In this document: positions 42,411-50,394 of the stretch, piece after piece
Layout of the letters: every line of letters begins with the position of its first letter
How positions within the stretch are numbered: the first letter of the stretch is position 1
The notes under the pieces: model-generated
Told to the model about the DNA's origin: nothing
The model's database searches: none
Seen by the model: only the letters and a program-made list of their open reading frames with translations
Translations under genes and position numbers: made by a program
Source of the DNA: a bacterium M00.F.Ca.ET.205.01.1.1
GTDB lineage: Bacteria > Pseudomonadota > Alphaproteobacteria > Rhizobiales > Rhizobiaceae
Assembly (NCBI GenBank): GCA_004791255.1
Contig: SRUQ01000001.1
Coordinates: forward strand, 372,001-436,000
DNA: 64,000 nt
Direction: 5' to 3'

Positions 42411-42860
42411 TCAAGCCTGGACCTTCACCTCGACCGGCAGGTCGTCCAGCGCGATGTCGCGCATCTCGGCGAGGCTGCGCTGGTCGAGCACCTCGGCGAT
42501 CGCCTGCCGGACCTCCAGCATCAGATGTCGGACTTGGCATGTCGCCTCGTTGCAATCTTCACAGCGCTGATACTGGGTGCGGCTGGCGCAAGGGATCGGC
42601 GCCAGAGGACCGTCGAGCACGCGCACGACATGGCCGACCCTGATTTCGTCCGCCGGCCGCGCCAAGCGGTAGCCGCCATCCTTGCCCTTGCGGCTCTGCA
42701 CGAAACCGGCATTGCGCAATTCGCCCAGAATGGCGTCGAGAAATTTCTTCGGAATGTTGTTGCCGGTCGCGATGTCATTGACGAAAGCCAGCTGCCCGGC
42801 GGGCAGCTGCGCCAGATGGACGAGCGCCTTGAGCCCGTACTTGCCCTTTTTGGTGAGCAT
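42411..42860 (-). CDS. Rrf2 family transcriptional regulator with four cysteines
   Basis: The protein has 149 residues. The winged helix (1-80) begins MLTKKGKYGLKALVHLAQLP, and the wing 'SRKGKDGGYRLARPADEI' is the family signature. Four cysteines follow (C91, C100, C103, C108), more than the three of IscR-type proteins, which makes an Fe-S cluster or thiol switch plausible. It is not RirA, which has a different sequence. It heads an operon with the FAD protein. The trans-sulfuration, tau and ssu operons lie within 10 kb, so a sulfur-related role is attractive but unproved. Confidence 0.9.
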   Translation of the reverse strand: MLTKKGKYGLKALVHLAQLPAGQLAFVNDIATGNNIPKKFLDAILGELRNAGFVQSRKGKDGGYRLARPADEIRVGHVVRVLDGPLAPIPCASRTQYQRCEDCNEATCQVRHLMLEVRQAIAEVLDQRSLAEMRDIALDDLPVEVKVQA

Positions 42861-43273
42861 GAGACCAACGTTTCCCGATCATGCGACGGCAAAGCCGCCG
42901 GTTGCGAAACGCCTGGCACTCCGGTCCATCCCCCCGCGTCCAAGCTGCCATCACAGATAAATTCTAGTGACATGATCTACAAGACGTGAAACGTTGAATT
43001 TGCTTCGTTTTCGGGCTTTATCCGCACTTTCGGTCGGACTTGTGCCGTTGCGGACACAGATTGAGCCGCCATCGGTCCGACAACGGGAGCGCTTCCCAGA
43101 TCGCATTTGCTGTATCGCGCATCGTCTCAACTCCCTATGTCGATAAGGATACTATACTAACCCACCGACACAACGAAACGAGGTTCTAATTCCGCGAACA
43201 AATGGAGCATGTGTTTTCATGAGGGCGGCGAGCCCCGGCATTCTGGTTCGCCGCCCCGTGTAGCGTGCCGAGG
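42861..43273. other. Non-coding region upstream of the Rrf2 gene
   Basis: This region of about 410 bases has no ORF I can support. The part next to the Rrf2 start contains, on the minus strand, TAGA-N9-TAGA (within 42962-42981), half-sites resembling those of the tau/ssu element. A stretch near 43145-43165 is AT-rich and promoter-like. The right end has a terminator-like hairpin for the monooxygenase gene. Confidence 0.45.
43223..43256 (-). terminator. Terminator-like hairpin after the monooxygenase gene
   Basis: GGGCGGCGA (43223-43231) pairs with TCGCCGCCC (43248-43256), a 9-bp stem with a 16-base loop, 18 bases past the minus-strand stop. A TTTT stretch lies a little further along the transcript side in reverse orientation, so termination may be weak or Rho-assisted. 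Confidence 0.5.
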
Positions 43274-44743
43274 CTAAATCGCGGCCGGCTGTCCGAACCA
43301 GGCGCTCAGCGCGTCGGCCAGCCCCGTCGGGGTTCCGTCCCCGACCCAGGCGACATAGCCGTCGGGTCGGATCAGCACGGCTGCCGGCGCGCCGACCACA
43401 CCCAGGGCCGGCAACTTCCAGGCGCCGCCATAGCCAGCGTCGACGAGCCTGACCCGATCCGCCCATGGCGTGATGTCGAGGGCGCCGGGCTTGCCAAAAT
43501 CGAGCAGCACCGGCCGCGCCTGATGGAGCAGGGCGAAGACACGCAGTGGTCCGTCGGCGGTGACGAGATCGAGGTCGGGCATCCGCCGTCCCAGCAAGGG
43601 ATGGCCTTCGCCGAGATCGTAGTGGACGCCGAGACCCGACATTTCGGCGGCAATGCGTTTGCGCGGTTCTTCCATGGCAAGCAGTTCGGACAGCACGTCC
43701 TTCAGGGCATTGATGCGGTCGTCCGGGCGGCGCAGCAGCGCCATCTGCGCCATCGTGTTCTTCAGCACACGGGCTGCGATCGGGTGCCGCTCGGCATGAT
43801 AGGTGTCGAGCAGGCTTTCCGGCGCCGTCCGCTTGACCACCTGCGCCAGTTTCCAGCCAAGATTGACCGCGTCCTGGACGCCGATGTTGAGGCCCTGGCC
43901 GCCAACCGGCGGATGCACATGCGCGGCGTCGCCGGCCAGCATCACCCGTCCGTTGCGGTAGGCTTCAGCCTGCCGCGTGGCATCGGTGAACCTGGAAATC
44001 CAGATCGGACTGTGAATGCCGTAGTCGGTCCCGTAGACTGCGATGAGCGCCTCGCTGAGATCGCCCAAGGTGGGTTCATTGGCGGATCCAGGCTGCCGCT
44101 CGGTCACCATGATGCGCACCGTCTTGCCGTCCTCCAGCCGACTGATGCCGTGAATGCCGAGGGCATCGTTGCGGACGCCCCATTGCGGCTCCTCCGTCAT
44201 CTCAACCTCCGCGATCATATTGCTCATGGTCGGGTCGGAACCGGTGAAGGCAATGCCGGCGGCCTTGCGGACCAGACTGCGGCCGCCGTCGCAGCCGACC
44301 AGGTAGGCCACGCGCAGCGACCGGCCGTCGGACAGGCTGATATCGACGCCGGTGTCGTCCTGCGCGAACCCGACCACCTCGCGCCCGCGATAGATCGGCA
44401 CCGCCAGTTCCTCGACCCAACCGGCCAATATGCGCTCGATGTGGTTCTGCCAGAGACCGAGCCCGTAATTGTGCCTTGTGGGAAAATCGCTGATATCCAG
44501 CCGGATCCAGGCGAACCCGGCGACCTGGGCCACCTTGCCCTCCGACAGGAACCGATCGGCGATGCCGCGCTGGGCGAGCAGCTCGATGGTGCGCGCATGG
44601 AGGCCGCCGGCGCGCGAGCCGGCGAGATGCTGGTCAAGGCGCCGCTCGACAATGGCAACGTCGATACCGGCCAGCGCCAACTCGCCGGCCAGCATCAGAC
44701 CCGTCGGGCCGCCGCCTGCGATAATCACTGCATGGTCTGTCAT
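43274..44743 (-). CDS. FAD-dependent aromatic monooxygenase (rifampicin monooxygenase-like)
   Basis: This 489-residue PHBH-fold flavoprotein has 'VIIAGGGPTGLMLAGELALA' (FAD ADP part), 'RAGGLHARTIELLAQRGI', and 'VMLAGDAAHVHPPVGGQGLN' (GD motif). The C-terminal thioredoxin-like domain (about 385-489) is the type found in polyketide and rifampicin hydroxylases. It would hydroxylate an aromatic compound using NAD(P)H and oxygen; the natural substrate is unknown. The start at 44743 (MTDHAVI) avoids a non-homologous extension. It stands alone. Confidence 0.9.
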   Translation of the reverse strand: MTDHAVIIAGGGPTGLMLAGELALAGIDVAIVERRLDQHLAGSRAGGLHARTIELLAQRGIADRFLSEGKVAQVAGFAWIRLDISDFPTRHNYGLGLWQNHIERILAGWVEELAVPIYRGREVVGFAQDDTGVDISLSDGRSLRVAYLVGCDGGRSLVRKAAGIAFTGSDPTMSNMIAEVEMTEEPQWGVRNDALGIHGISRLEDGKTVRIMVTERQPGSANEPTLGDLSEALIAVYGTDYGIHSPIWISRFTDATRQAEAYRNGRVMLAGDAAHVHPPVGGQGLNIGVQDAVNLGWKLAQVVKRTAPESLLDTYHAERHPIAARVLKNTMAQMALLRRPDDRINALKDVLSELLAMEEPRKRIAAEMSGLGVHYDLGEGHPLLGRRMPDLDLVTADGPLRVFALLHQARPVLLDFGKPGALDITPWADRVRLVDAGYGGAWKLPALGVVGAPAAVLIRPDGYVAWVGDGTPTGLADALSAWFGQPAAI

Positions 44744-45137
44744 GAGGGCACTCCCGTTTTCGGCGGCCGCGCGCCCGGCATCGCCGCACGCAAAAGCCAC
44801 TCCTTGCTGGTAAGGCCGGGAGTTCTACGGCAAGGGCAGGGCCTTGAAGCAAGCCCCTTGTGCGCCATATCTATGAACTGGAGGGAGCACCTCATCGCAG
44901 GTGCTACCCGGACATCCCCGAAAAATACGACCTGCCGAGAGTTGGAGCGCCTTGCCGTTCAGCGCTGGCGTATGGATGCCGAGGCCCATGCCTGGCCTCC
45001 CTTCGGCCAATGAAGGCCGTCCTTTTTCACCCTGTCCTGTCCGGTCGCGCCGGCTCTTTTGCAGCCGCCCTACCCGCCCGGCGGCGCGGCCGCGCCAGCT
45101 TTTTTCTAACAAGCGCCACCCGGTTGGAAGGATTTAA
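44744..45137. other. Non-coding region with hairpins upstream of tauA
   Basis: No ORF is supported here. A 7-bp hairpin AGCACCT-CATCGC-AGGTGCT lies near 44886-44905. A terminator-like GGCGC-GGCC-GCGCC followed by a T-run ends near 45106. Together they could bound a small RNA of about 200 bases on the plus strand, but this is only a structural hint. Confidence 0.35.
45083..45106 (+). terminator. Terminator-like hairpin with T6 tract
   Basis: GGCGC-GGCC-GCGCC is followed by AGC and six T residues. On the plus strand no protein gene precedes it, so it may terminate an unannotated RNA or block read-through into tauABC. Confidence 0.5.
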
Positions 45138-45155
45138 CTCTACAAGAGCGATAGA
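45138..45155 (+). promoter_or_regulatory. CTCTAC-N7-ATAGA element upstream of tauA
   Basis: CTCTAC at 45138-45143 is followed after seven bases by ATAGA at 45151-45155, 55 bases before the tauA ATG. The same element with the same spacing precedes ssuA. Its inner TCTA-N9-TAGA part is a dyad, as expected for a dimeric regulator. TAGAAT within it could also be a -10 hexamer. Confidence 0.6.
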
Positions 45156-45209
45156 ATTAGCTGACTATGAACAGGCAATCCGGTTTTCCCCTTTTTCAAG
45201 GAGCCTTTC

Positions 45210-46223
45210 ATGTCCAGCATTTCACGCCGCATCATTCTCCTGTCGTCGGCCGCCCTGGCGGGTGCCGCCTTGCTCGGCCCGGCAATGGCCGACGACCTCA
45301 AGATCACCATCGGCTACCAGACCGTGGTCGAGCCTTCGAAAGTGCCGCAGGCCGACGGCGCCTATGAAAAGGCGACCAAGGCCGCCATCGACTGGCGCAA
45401 GTTCGAATCCGGCGCCGACGTCATCGCCGCGGTCGCGTCCGGCTCGGTCGATATCGGCTATGTCGGGTCGAGCCCGCTGGCGGCGGCGGCAAGCCGCGAG
45501 CTGCCGATCCAGACCATCTTCGTCGTCGGCCTGATCGGGCAATCCGAGGCGCTGGTCGCGCGCAACGGCGCCGGCATCGAGAAGGTCGCCGACCTCGCCG
45601 GCAAGAAGGTTGCCGTGCCCTTCGTCTCGACGACGCATTACAGCCTGCTCGCCGCGCTCAAGCACGAGAATGTCGATCCGAAGTCGGTTGAGATCCTCAA
45701 TCTCAGGCCGCCGGAGATCGCCGCCGCCTTCGCGCGCGGCGACATCGACGCAGCCTATGTCTGGGATCCGGCGCTCGGCCAGATCAAGAGTTCGGGCAAG
45801 GTGGTGCTGGATTCCTCGCAGGTGGCCGCCTGGGGCGCGCCGACCTTCGACGCCTGGATCGTGCGCACCGATTTCGCCGACAAGCACCCGGAAGCGGTGC
45901 GCGACTTCGTCAAGGTGACGGGATCAGCCTATGCGGAATTCCTGGCCAAGCCGGACGCCTGGTCGGCGTCGTCGCCGCAGGCGGCGTCGATCGCCAAGCT
46001 CACCGGCGCCAAGCTGGAGGAAGTGCCGCAACTGCTGAAGGGTTATGTGTTCCCAACACTGGAAGAACAGGCCTCGGAAAAATTCCTCGGCGGCGGCACG
46101 GTCAAGGCGGTCGCGGCGGCCTCCGCCTTCCTCAAGGAGCAGGGCAAGGTCGACGCGGTGCTATCAGACTATTCGAAATACGTGACGTCGAAATACGTCA
46201 CCGAAGCTCTGGCCTCGAACTGA
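45210..46223 (+). CDS. tauA: Taurine/sulfonate ABC transporter substrate-binding protein
   Basis: The periplasmic binding protein has 337 residues with a signal peptide of about 27 (RRIILLSSAALAGAALL..AMADD). The mature part has 'KITIGYQTVVEPSKVPQADG' and 'SGSVDIGYVGSSPLAAAASR', typical of TauA, which recognises taurine. It is followed by the ATPase and permease genes in the usual tau order. AAGGAG precedes the ATG. Which sulfonate it binds is inferred from family resemblance only. Confidence 0.92.
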   Translation: MSSISRRIILLSSAALAGAALLGPAMADDLKITIGYQTVVEPSKVPQADGAYEKATKAAIDWRKFESGADVIAAVASGSVDIGYVGSSPLAAAASRELPIQTIFVVGLIGQSEALVARNGAGIEKVADLAGKKVAVPFVSTTHYSLLAALKHENVDPKSVEILNLRPPEIAAAFARGDIDAAYVWDPALGQIKSSGKVVLDSSQVAAWGAPTFDAWIVRTDFADKHPEAVRDFVKVTGSAYAEFLAKPDAWSASSPQAASIAKLTGAKLEEVPQLLKGYVFPTLEEQASEKFLGGGTVKAVAAASAFLKEQGKVDAVLSDYSKYVTSKYVTEALASN

Positions 46224-46343
46224 GCGCCTGACCGCCGGAACGCGCGCCGCGTGCTGCCTGCCCCGGAACCGCTGACGAGGAGCGGTTCCGGGGCAGACGG
46301 ATTTCAACAGACCATCTCTCTGTTTTACCCAATGCGAGGGCCC

Positions 46344-47117
46344 ATGCCGCAGCTCGTGCTCGACAAGATCTCGATCCATTATGACGGCCAGGCGGCGCCT
46401 GCCGTCGAGCGTGTGTCGATCGATGTCGCCAAGGGCGATCTCGTCGTGCTGGTCGGCCGCTCCGGCTGCGGCAAGACTTCGCTGCTCAACGTCGCCGCCG
46501 GCCTGGTGACGCCGGCGCGCGGCTCGGCCTCGGTCAATGGCCAGCCGATCACCGGGCCGGGATCGGACCGGGCGGTGGTGTTCCAGAACGATGCGCTGTT
46601 TCCCTGGCTGACCGCGCGCGAGAACGTTGCCTTTTCATTGCGCTTGCGTGGCGTCAGGCCGGCGGAGCGCGCCCGACGCGCCGACGCGCTGCTCGACCTG
46701 GTCAAGCTTGGCGGCGCCGGTGGCAAGCACATCTGGGAACTGTCGGGCGGCATGCGCCAGCGCGTCGGCCTTGCCCGCGCGCTGGCCGCCGAACCGGAAT
46801 TCCTGCTGCTCGACGAGCCGCTCGGCGCGCTCGACGCGCTGACGCGCGAGCGCATGCAGACGACGCTGCTCGATCTGTGGACGGCAAGCCAGGCCGGCCT
46901 GCTGATGGTCACCCACGGCATCGAGGAGGCGCTGGTGCTGGCCACTCGCATCGTCGTGCTGGCGCCGGGCCCGGGCCGCGTGGTGCGGACCTTCGAGCCG
47001 AACTTCTCTAGGCGCTACGCCTCGGGCGAGGCGATCCGCACGATCAAGGCCGACCCGGCCTTCGCCGCGGCGCGCGGCGACCTGACCGATGCGATCTTCG
47101 AAGGAGAGGCGGCATGA
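46344..47117 (+). CDS. tauB: Taurine ABC transporter ATP-binding protein
   Basis: The protein has 257 residues. Walker A is GRSGCGKTSLL, the Q-loop is VVFQNDALFPWLT, the signature is LSGGMRQRVGLARAL, Walker B is [15 protein letters not shown] and the H-loop is VTHGIEEAL. 'NDALFPWL' is typical of TauB/SsuB-type nitrate-taurine ATPases. The start MPQLVLDK at 46344 has GAGGG immediately upstream; an ATG at 46332 is possible. It powers import through the permease encoded next, whose start it overlaps (ATGA). Confidence 0.93.
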   Translation: MPQLVLDKISIHYDGQAAPAVERVSIDVAKGDLVVLVGRSGCGKTSLLNVAAGLVTPARGSASVNGQPITGPGSDRAVVFQNDALFPWLTARENVAFSLRLRGVRPAERARRADALLDLVKLGGAGGKHIWELSGGMRQRVGLARALAAEPEFLLLDEPLGALDALTRERMQTTLLDLWTASQAGLLMVTHGIEEALVLATRIVVLAPGPGRVVRTFEPNFSRRYASGEAIRTIKADPAFAAARGDLTDAIFEGEAA

Positions 47118-47974
47118 GCATTTCCTCCTACAGCGAACGGCCCGGCGCCGGGATCGACAAGACCGAAGGCCTGTCGGTGCCATGGTCCAGGCCGCGCCCG
47201 AAGCGCGCCGGCGTCTCCGCCCGCGCGGTCAGTGCGGTTACCATACTGGCGGTGCTGGCGGCATGGGCGCTGTCGGCCCGCCTGCAGCTGGTGTCGCCGG
47301 TGTTCCTGCCGTCGCCGGCGGCGGTGTGGAGCAAGTTCCTGTCGGTCGCCCAGAATGGCTTTGTCGACGCGACGCTGCTGCAGCATGTCACGGCAAGTCT
47401 CGCCAGGGTGTTCGCCGCGCTGGTCGCGGCGATCCTTGTCGGCGTGCCGGTCGGGCTTGCCATCGGCATCAGCACCGTCGGACGCGGCATCTTCGATCCG
47501 CTGCTCGAATTCCTGCGGCCGATCCCGCCGCTCGCCTATCTGCCGCTGATCATCATCTGGTTCGGCATCGGCGAGCCATCGAAGATCCTGGTCATCGCCA
47601 TCGCCATGCTGGCACCGGTGGCGCTTTCCACCGCCGCTGGGGTTCGCGGCGTCTCAAAAGAGCGCATCAGTGCGGCGCGTTCGCTCGGCGCGACGCGGAT
47701 CCAGCTCGTCCGCCACGTCATCCTGCCCAGTGCCTTGCCCTCGATCCTCACCGGCCTGCGCATCGCGCTCGGCGCCGGCTGGTCGACGCTGGTGGCGGCC
47801 GAACTGGTCGCGGCGACGCGCGGGCTCGGATTCATGATCCAGTCGGCGGCGCAGTTCCTGGTCACCGACGTGGTGGTGATGGGCATTCTGGTGATCGCCA
47901 TCATCGCCTTCGGGCTCGAATTCATCATCCGGCGGATCGAACGCCGCCTCGTTCCCTGGGCGGGGCGCGAATGA
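47114..47974 (+). CDS. tauC: Taurine ABC transporter permease
   Basis: This 286-residue inner-membrane protein has six hydrophobic segments from about residue 40. The EAA-type cytoplasmic loop region is 'AARSLGATRIQLVRHVILPS' with 'ALPSILTGLRIALGAGWSTL', typical of TauC/SsuC permeases. An N-terminal basic cytoplasmic extension precedes the first segment. The start overlaps tauB, and a small ORF follows. In many bacteria tauD (taurine dioxygenase) would come next; it is absent here. Confidence 0.93.
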   Translation: MSISSYSERPGAGIDKTEGLSVPWSRPRPKRAGVSARAVSAVTILAVLAAWALSARLQLVSPVFLPSPAAVWSKFLSVAQNGFVDATLLQHVTASLARVFAALVAAILVGVPVGLAIGISTVGRGIFDPLLEFLRPIPPLAYLPLIIIWFGIGEPSKILVIAIAMLAPVALSTAAGVRGVSKERISAARSLGATRIQLVRHVILPSALPSILTGLRIALGAGWSTLVAAELVAATRGLGFMIQSAAQFLVTDVVVMGILVIAIIAFGLEFIIRRIERRLVPWAGRE

Positions 47975-47994
47975 CCGCAACGAGGAGAATGCCG

Positions 47995-48177
47995 ATGACC
48001 CATTCCACCGCTGTGCTTTTCGCCCAGGCCGGCAACTGGCTGCTTGCCCGGACGAAAGAGACCGCCAGGCCAGAGGCGTCGAAATCGCCTGCGCCGGTGC
48101 GGCACGACGCCGAGCGCGACCGCCTGCCGCCGCGCGACGAAAGCTTCTACTGGGCCTGGCAATATTGGTCGCAGTGA
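47995..48177 (+). CDS. Small protein at the end of the tau operon
   Basis: The protein has 60 residues, starting MTHSTAVLFAQAGNWL with GAGGAG seven bases before the ATG (in-frame ATGs at 47971 and 47989 would give longer forms; the first overlaps the tauC stop). It is basic and proline-rich in the middle and ends with an aromatic cluster, SFYWAWQYWSQ. No family is recognised. Position, ribosome binding site and tail composition suggest a genuine gene that is co-expressed with tauABC. Confidence 0.5.
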   Translation: MTHSTAVLFAQAGNWLLARTKETARPEASKSPAPVRHDAERDRLPPRDESFYWAWQYWSQ

Positions 48178-48210
48178 GGGCGGCTCGACTTTGCGACAGC
48201 CCCGCGTCTT

Positions 48211-48272
48211 CGTCATCCTAGGGCGGAGCAAGGAGCGAAGCGAAGCGGCGCAGACCTAGGAGGACGAAGACA
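48211..48272. repeat. REP-like repeat, family A, single copy
   Basis: A copy beginning cgtcatcctagggcggagca and ending near 'gacctaggaggacgaagac' lies between the tau and ssu operons. It lacks the inverted partner seen at other sites. Confidence 0.8.
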
Positions 48273-48326
48273 CGAGGTTGGCGCAGAAGATATTTCCGCA
48301 GCAGGCGCAAACTCGCAAAATCATTC

Positions 48327-48344
48327 CTCTACTAAATTTATAGA
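48327..48344 (+). promoter_or_regulatory. CTCTAC-N7-ATAGA element upstream of ssuA
   Basis: CTCTAC at 48327-48332 and ATAGA at 48340-48344 have the same seven-base spacing as the copy before tauA, while the seven bases themselves differ (taaattt versus aagagcg). It lies 75 bases before the ssuA ATG. Confidence 0.6.
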
Positions 48345-48418
48345 CATACCTAGCCTAACTCCATCTTCCGCCGGCAGGGAAGCCTTCCCGCACCGGCCCG
48401 CAGCGATGGAGAGGGATC

Positions 48419-49378
48419 ATGTCCAACCTGACGAGACGCATTTTCGGCATCGGCCTGCTGGCCGCAGCCGCCTTCGGCGCCGCCTCCTGGAGCGCCGCCG
48501 CCCAGGACCTCAAGCAGTTCAACATCGGCTACCAGAAGACGGGCCTGCCCGTCATCGCCAGGAATCAGCAGATCATCGAGAAGGCGCTGGCCGCCAAGGG
48601 TGTCTCGGTGAAGTGGGTCGAGTTCACCGCCGGCCCGCCGCTGGTGGAAGCCTTGAATGTCGGCGCCATCGATGTCGGCTGGACCGGTGACGCGCCGCCG
48701 ATCTTCGGCCAGTCGGCCGGCGCCAACATCGTCTATGCGGCGGCGCTTCCGTCCAATGGCGAAGGCGAGGCGATCTTCGTCAAGCCGGCGTCGCCGGTCC
48801 AATCGCTCGCCGAGCTCAAGGGCAAGCGCATCGGTGTCGGCAAGGGCACCAGCGCGCACAATCTGCTGGTCGCCGCGCTGGAGAAGGCCGGCATTCCCTT
48901 CGACGAGGTCACGCCGGTCTATCTCAGCCCGGCCGATGCGGCCGCCGCCTTCGCCAGCGACCAGATCGATGCCTGGGCGGTGTGGGATCCGTTCTTCGCC
49001 ATCGCCGAAACGCGCTACCAGCCGCGCGTGCTGGCCCGTTCCAGCGACGTGCTCAAGGTCAACACCTATTTCCTCGCCAACAGGGATTTCGCCAAGGCGC
49101 ATCCTGAATTCGTCACCACGACGATCGCCGCGCTTGGCGAGGCGGCGAAATGGGCCGACCAGAACCGCGACAAGGTCGCCGAGGCGTTGCACGAAGTGAC
49201 CGGCGTGCCGCTCGACGCGCAGACGATCGCCGCCAACCGCAGCAAGTTCGGCATCTATCCGATCACCGAGGAGATCGTCGCCGGCCAGCAGGCGACAGCC
49301 GACCGGTTCTTCAAGCTCGGGCTGATCCCGAAAGCGGTGCGGATTTCCGACGCGGTGTGGGCCGCGCCGGGCAACTGA
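48419..49378 (+). CDS. ssuA: Aliphatic sulfonate ABC transporter substrate-binding protein
   Basis: The protein has 319 residues, with a signal peptide of about 29 (RRIFGIGLLAAAAFGAAS..AAAQD). The mature part has 'QFNIGYQKTGLPVIARNQQI' and 'GAIDVGWTGDAPPIFGQSAG', typical of SsuA, which binds alkanesulfonates. GGAGAGGGATC precedes the ATG. It heads ssuA-(ssuD remnant)-ssuC-ssuB and carries the same upstream element as tauA. Confidence 0.92.
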   Translation: MSNLTRRIFGIGLLAAAAFGAASWSAAAQDLKQFNIGYQKTGLPVIARNQQIIEKALAAKGVSVKWVEFTAGPPLVEALNVGAIDVGWTGDAPPIFGQSAGANIVYAAALPSNGEGEAIFVKPASPVQSLAELKGKRIGVGKGTSAHNLLVAALEKAGIPFDEVTPVYLSPADAAAAFASDQIDAWAVWDPFFAIAETRYQPRVLARSSDVLKVNTYFLANRDFAKAHPEFVTTTIAALGEAAKWADQNRDKVAEALHEVTGVPLDAQTIAANRSKFGIYPITEEIVAGQQATADRFFKLGLIPKAVRISDAVWAAPGN

Positions 49379-49441
49379 TTTCTTCCGCCGGCGGCGCCGG
49401 CCAGCAATGTTCGGCGCCGCCGCCGTTCCGACCTCATCGCG

Positions 49442-49615
49442 ATGGAAGCCATGACCAGTCCAGCCAGTTCCGCATCGCTCGATTTCCTCTGGTCCATCCC
49501 GATGCATGGCGACGGCTCCTGGCCAGGCTCGGAGCACCTCGAGGAGGTCGCGCAGGCCGGCGGCCGGCTTGGCTTTCCCGTCCATAGCGCCAACCGCCTG
49601 CAGGCCTCGTCATGA
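49442..49615 (+). pseudogene. N-terminal remnant of an SsuD-like FMN-dependent alkanesulfonate monooxygenase
   Basis: A frame of 57 codons contains [16 protein letters not shown] and then [12 protein letters not shown]. This matches the start of SsuD-type luciferase-like monooxygenases (a 'W-x-P-T-H-G-D-G' segment followed by a helix with 'IAQAADRLGY'). After that the similarity ends and the frame closes exactly on the ssuC start (TGA overlapping ATG). The remaining roughly 320 residues of an SsuD are missing. It looks like an in-place deletion that left the operon intact; the short peptide may still be translated, which would couple ssuC. Confidence 0.7.
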
Positions 49616-50394
49616 GCCTGGCCACCCGCCTTGCCCTCGGCAGAAACTTCATCGGCTGGCTGCTGCCAGCGCTGGTGATTGCGGGATGGGAGCTTGCCTC
49701 CCGCGTCGGCATCATGCCGGCCAACGTGCTGCCGGCGCCGAGCGCGGTGGCGGAAGCCTTCTGGCGGCTGACGCTGTCGGGCGAGCTGGTCCGCAACATC
49801 GGCGTATCCACGGCACGCGCGCTTGCCGGTTTCGCCATTGGCGGTTCGATCGGCTTCGCGCTCGGCCTTGCCAACGGGCTCTCGACACTCAGCCGCGGCC
49901 TGACCGACACGACGCTGCAGATGATCCGCAACATCCCGCATCTGGCGCTGATCCCGCTGGTCATCCTGTGGTTCGGCATCGACGAGGAAGCCAAGCTGTT
50001 CCTGGTGGCGCTCGGCGTGTTCTTCCCGATCTATGTCAACACGCTGCTCGGCATCCAAAGCGTCGACCCGCAACTGGTCGAGATGGGCCGGGTCTATGGA
50101 ATGGACCGCCGCGCCCTGTTCTTGCGCGTCATCCTGCCCGGCGCGCTGCCGTCGATCTTCGTCGGCCTGCGCTATGCCCTGGGCATCATGTGGCTGACGC
50201 TGATCGTCGCCGAGACGATCTCGGCCAGTTCCGGCCTCGGCTACATGGCCATGCAGGCGCGCGAGTTCCTGCTGATCGACGTCGTCGTGCTGTCGATCCT
50301 GATCTATGCGCTGCTCGGCAAGCTGGCCGACAGTCTCGCCCGGCTGCTCGAGCGGTTGTCGCTCGGCTGGCATCCCGCTTTCCAGAACGGATGA
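49612..50394 (+). CDS. ssuC: Aliphatic sulfonate ABC transporter permease
   Basis: This 260-residue membrane protein has six hydrophobic segments. '[20 protein letters not shown]' with '[20 protein letters not shown]' is the EAA loop region of SsuC-type permeases, and '[20 protein letters not shown]' follows. The start overlaps the stop of the monooxygenase remnant and its stop overlaps ssuB, so ssuC and ssuB are translationally coupled. Confidence 0.93.
   Translation: MSLATRLALGRNFIGWLLPALVIAGWELASRVGIMPANVLPAPSAVAEAFWRLTLSGELVRNIGVSTARALAGFAIGGSIGFALGLANGLSTLSRGLTDTTLQMIRNIPHLALIPLVILWFGIDEEAKLFLVALGVFFPIYVNTLLGIQSVDPQLVEMGRVYGMDRRALFLRVILPGALPSIFVGLRYALGIMWLTLIVAETISASSGLGYMAMQAREFLLIDVVVLSILIYALLGKLADSLARLLERLSLGWHPAFQNG

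Noticed and set aside
42411..42860. RirA, the rhizobial iron regulator
   Set aside because: It is an Rrf2 protein, but the recognition helix and cysteine pattern differ from RirA; the iron link is not supported.
43265..45013. A 582-codon plus-strand frame opposite the FAD monooxygenase
   Set aside because: It is antisense to a gene with FAD motifs and lacks its own ribosome binding site or domain.
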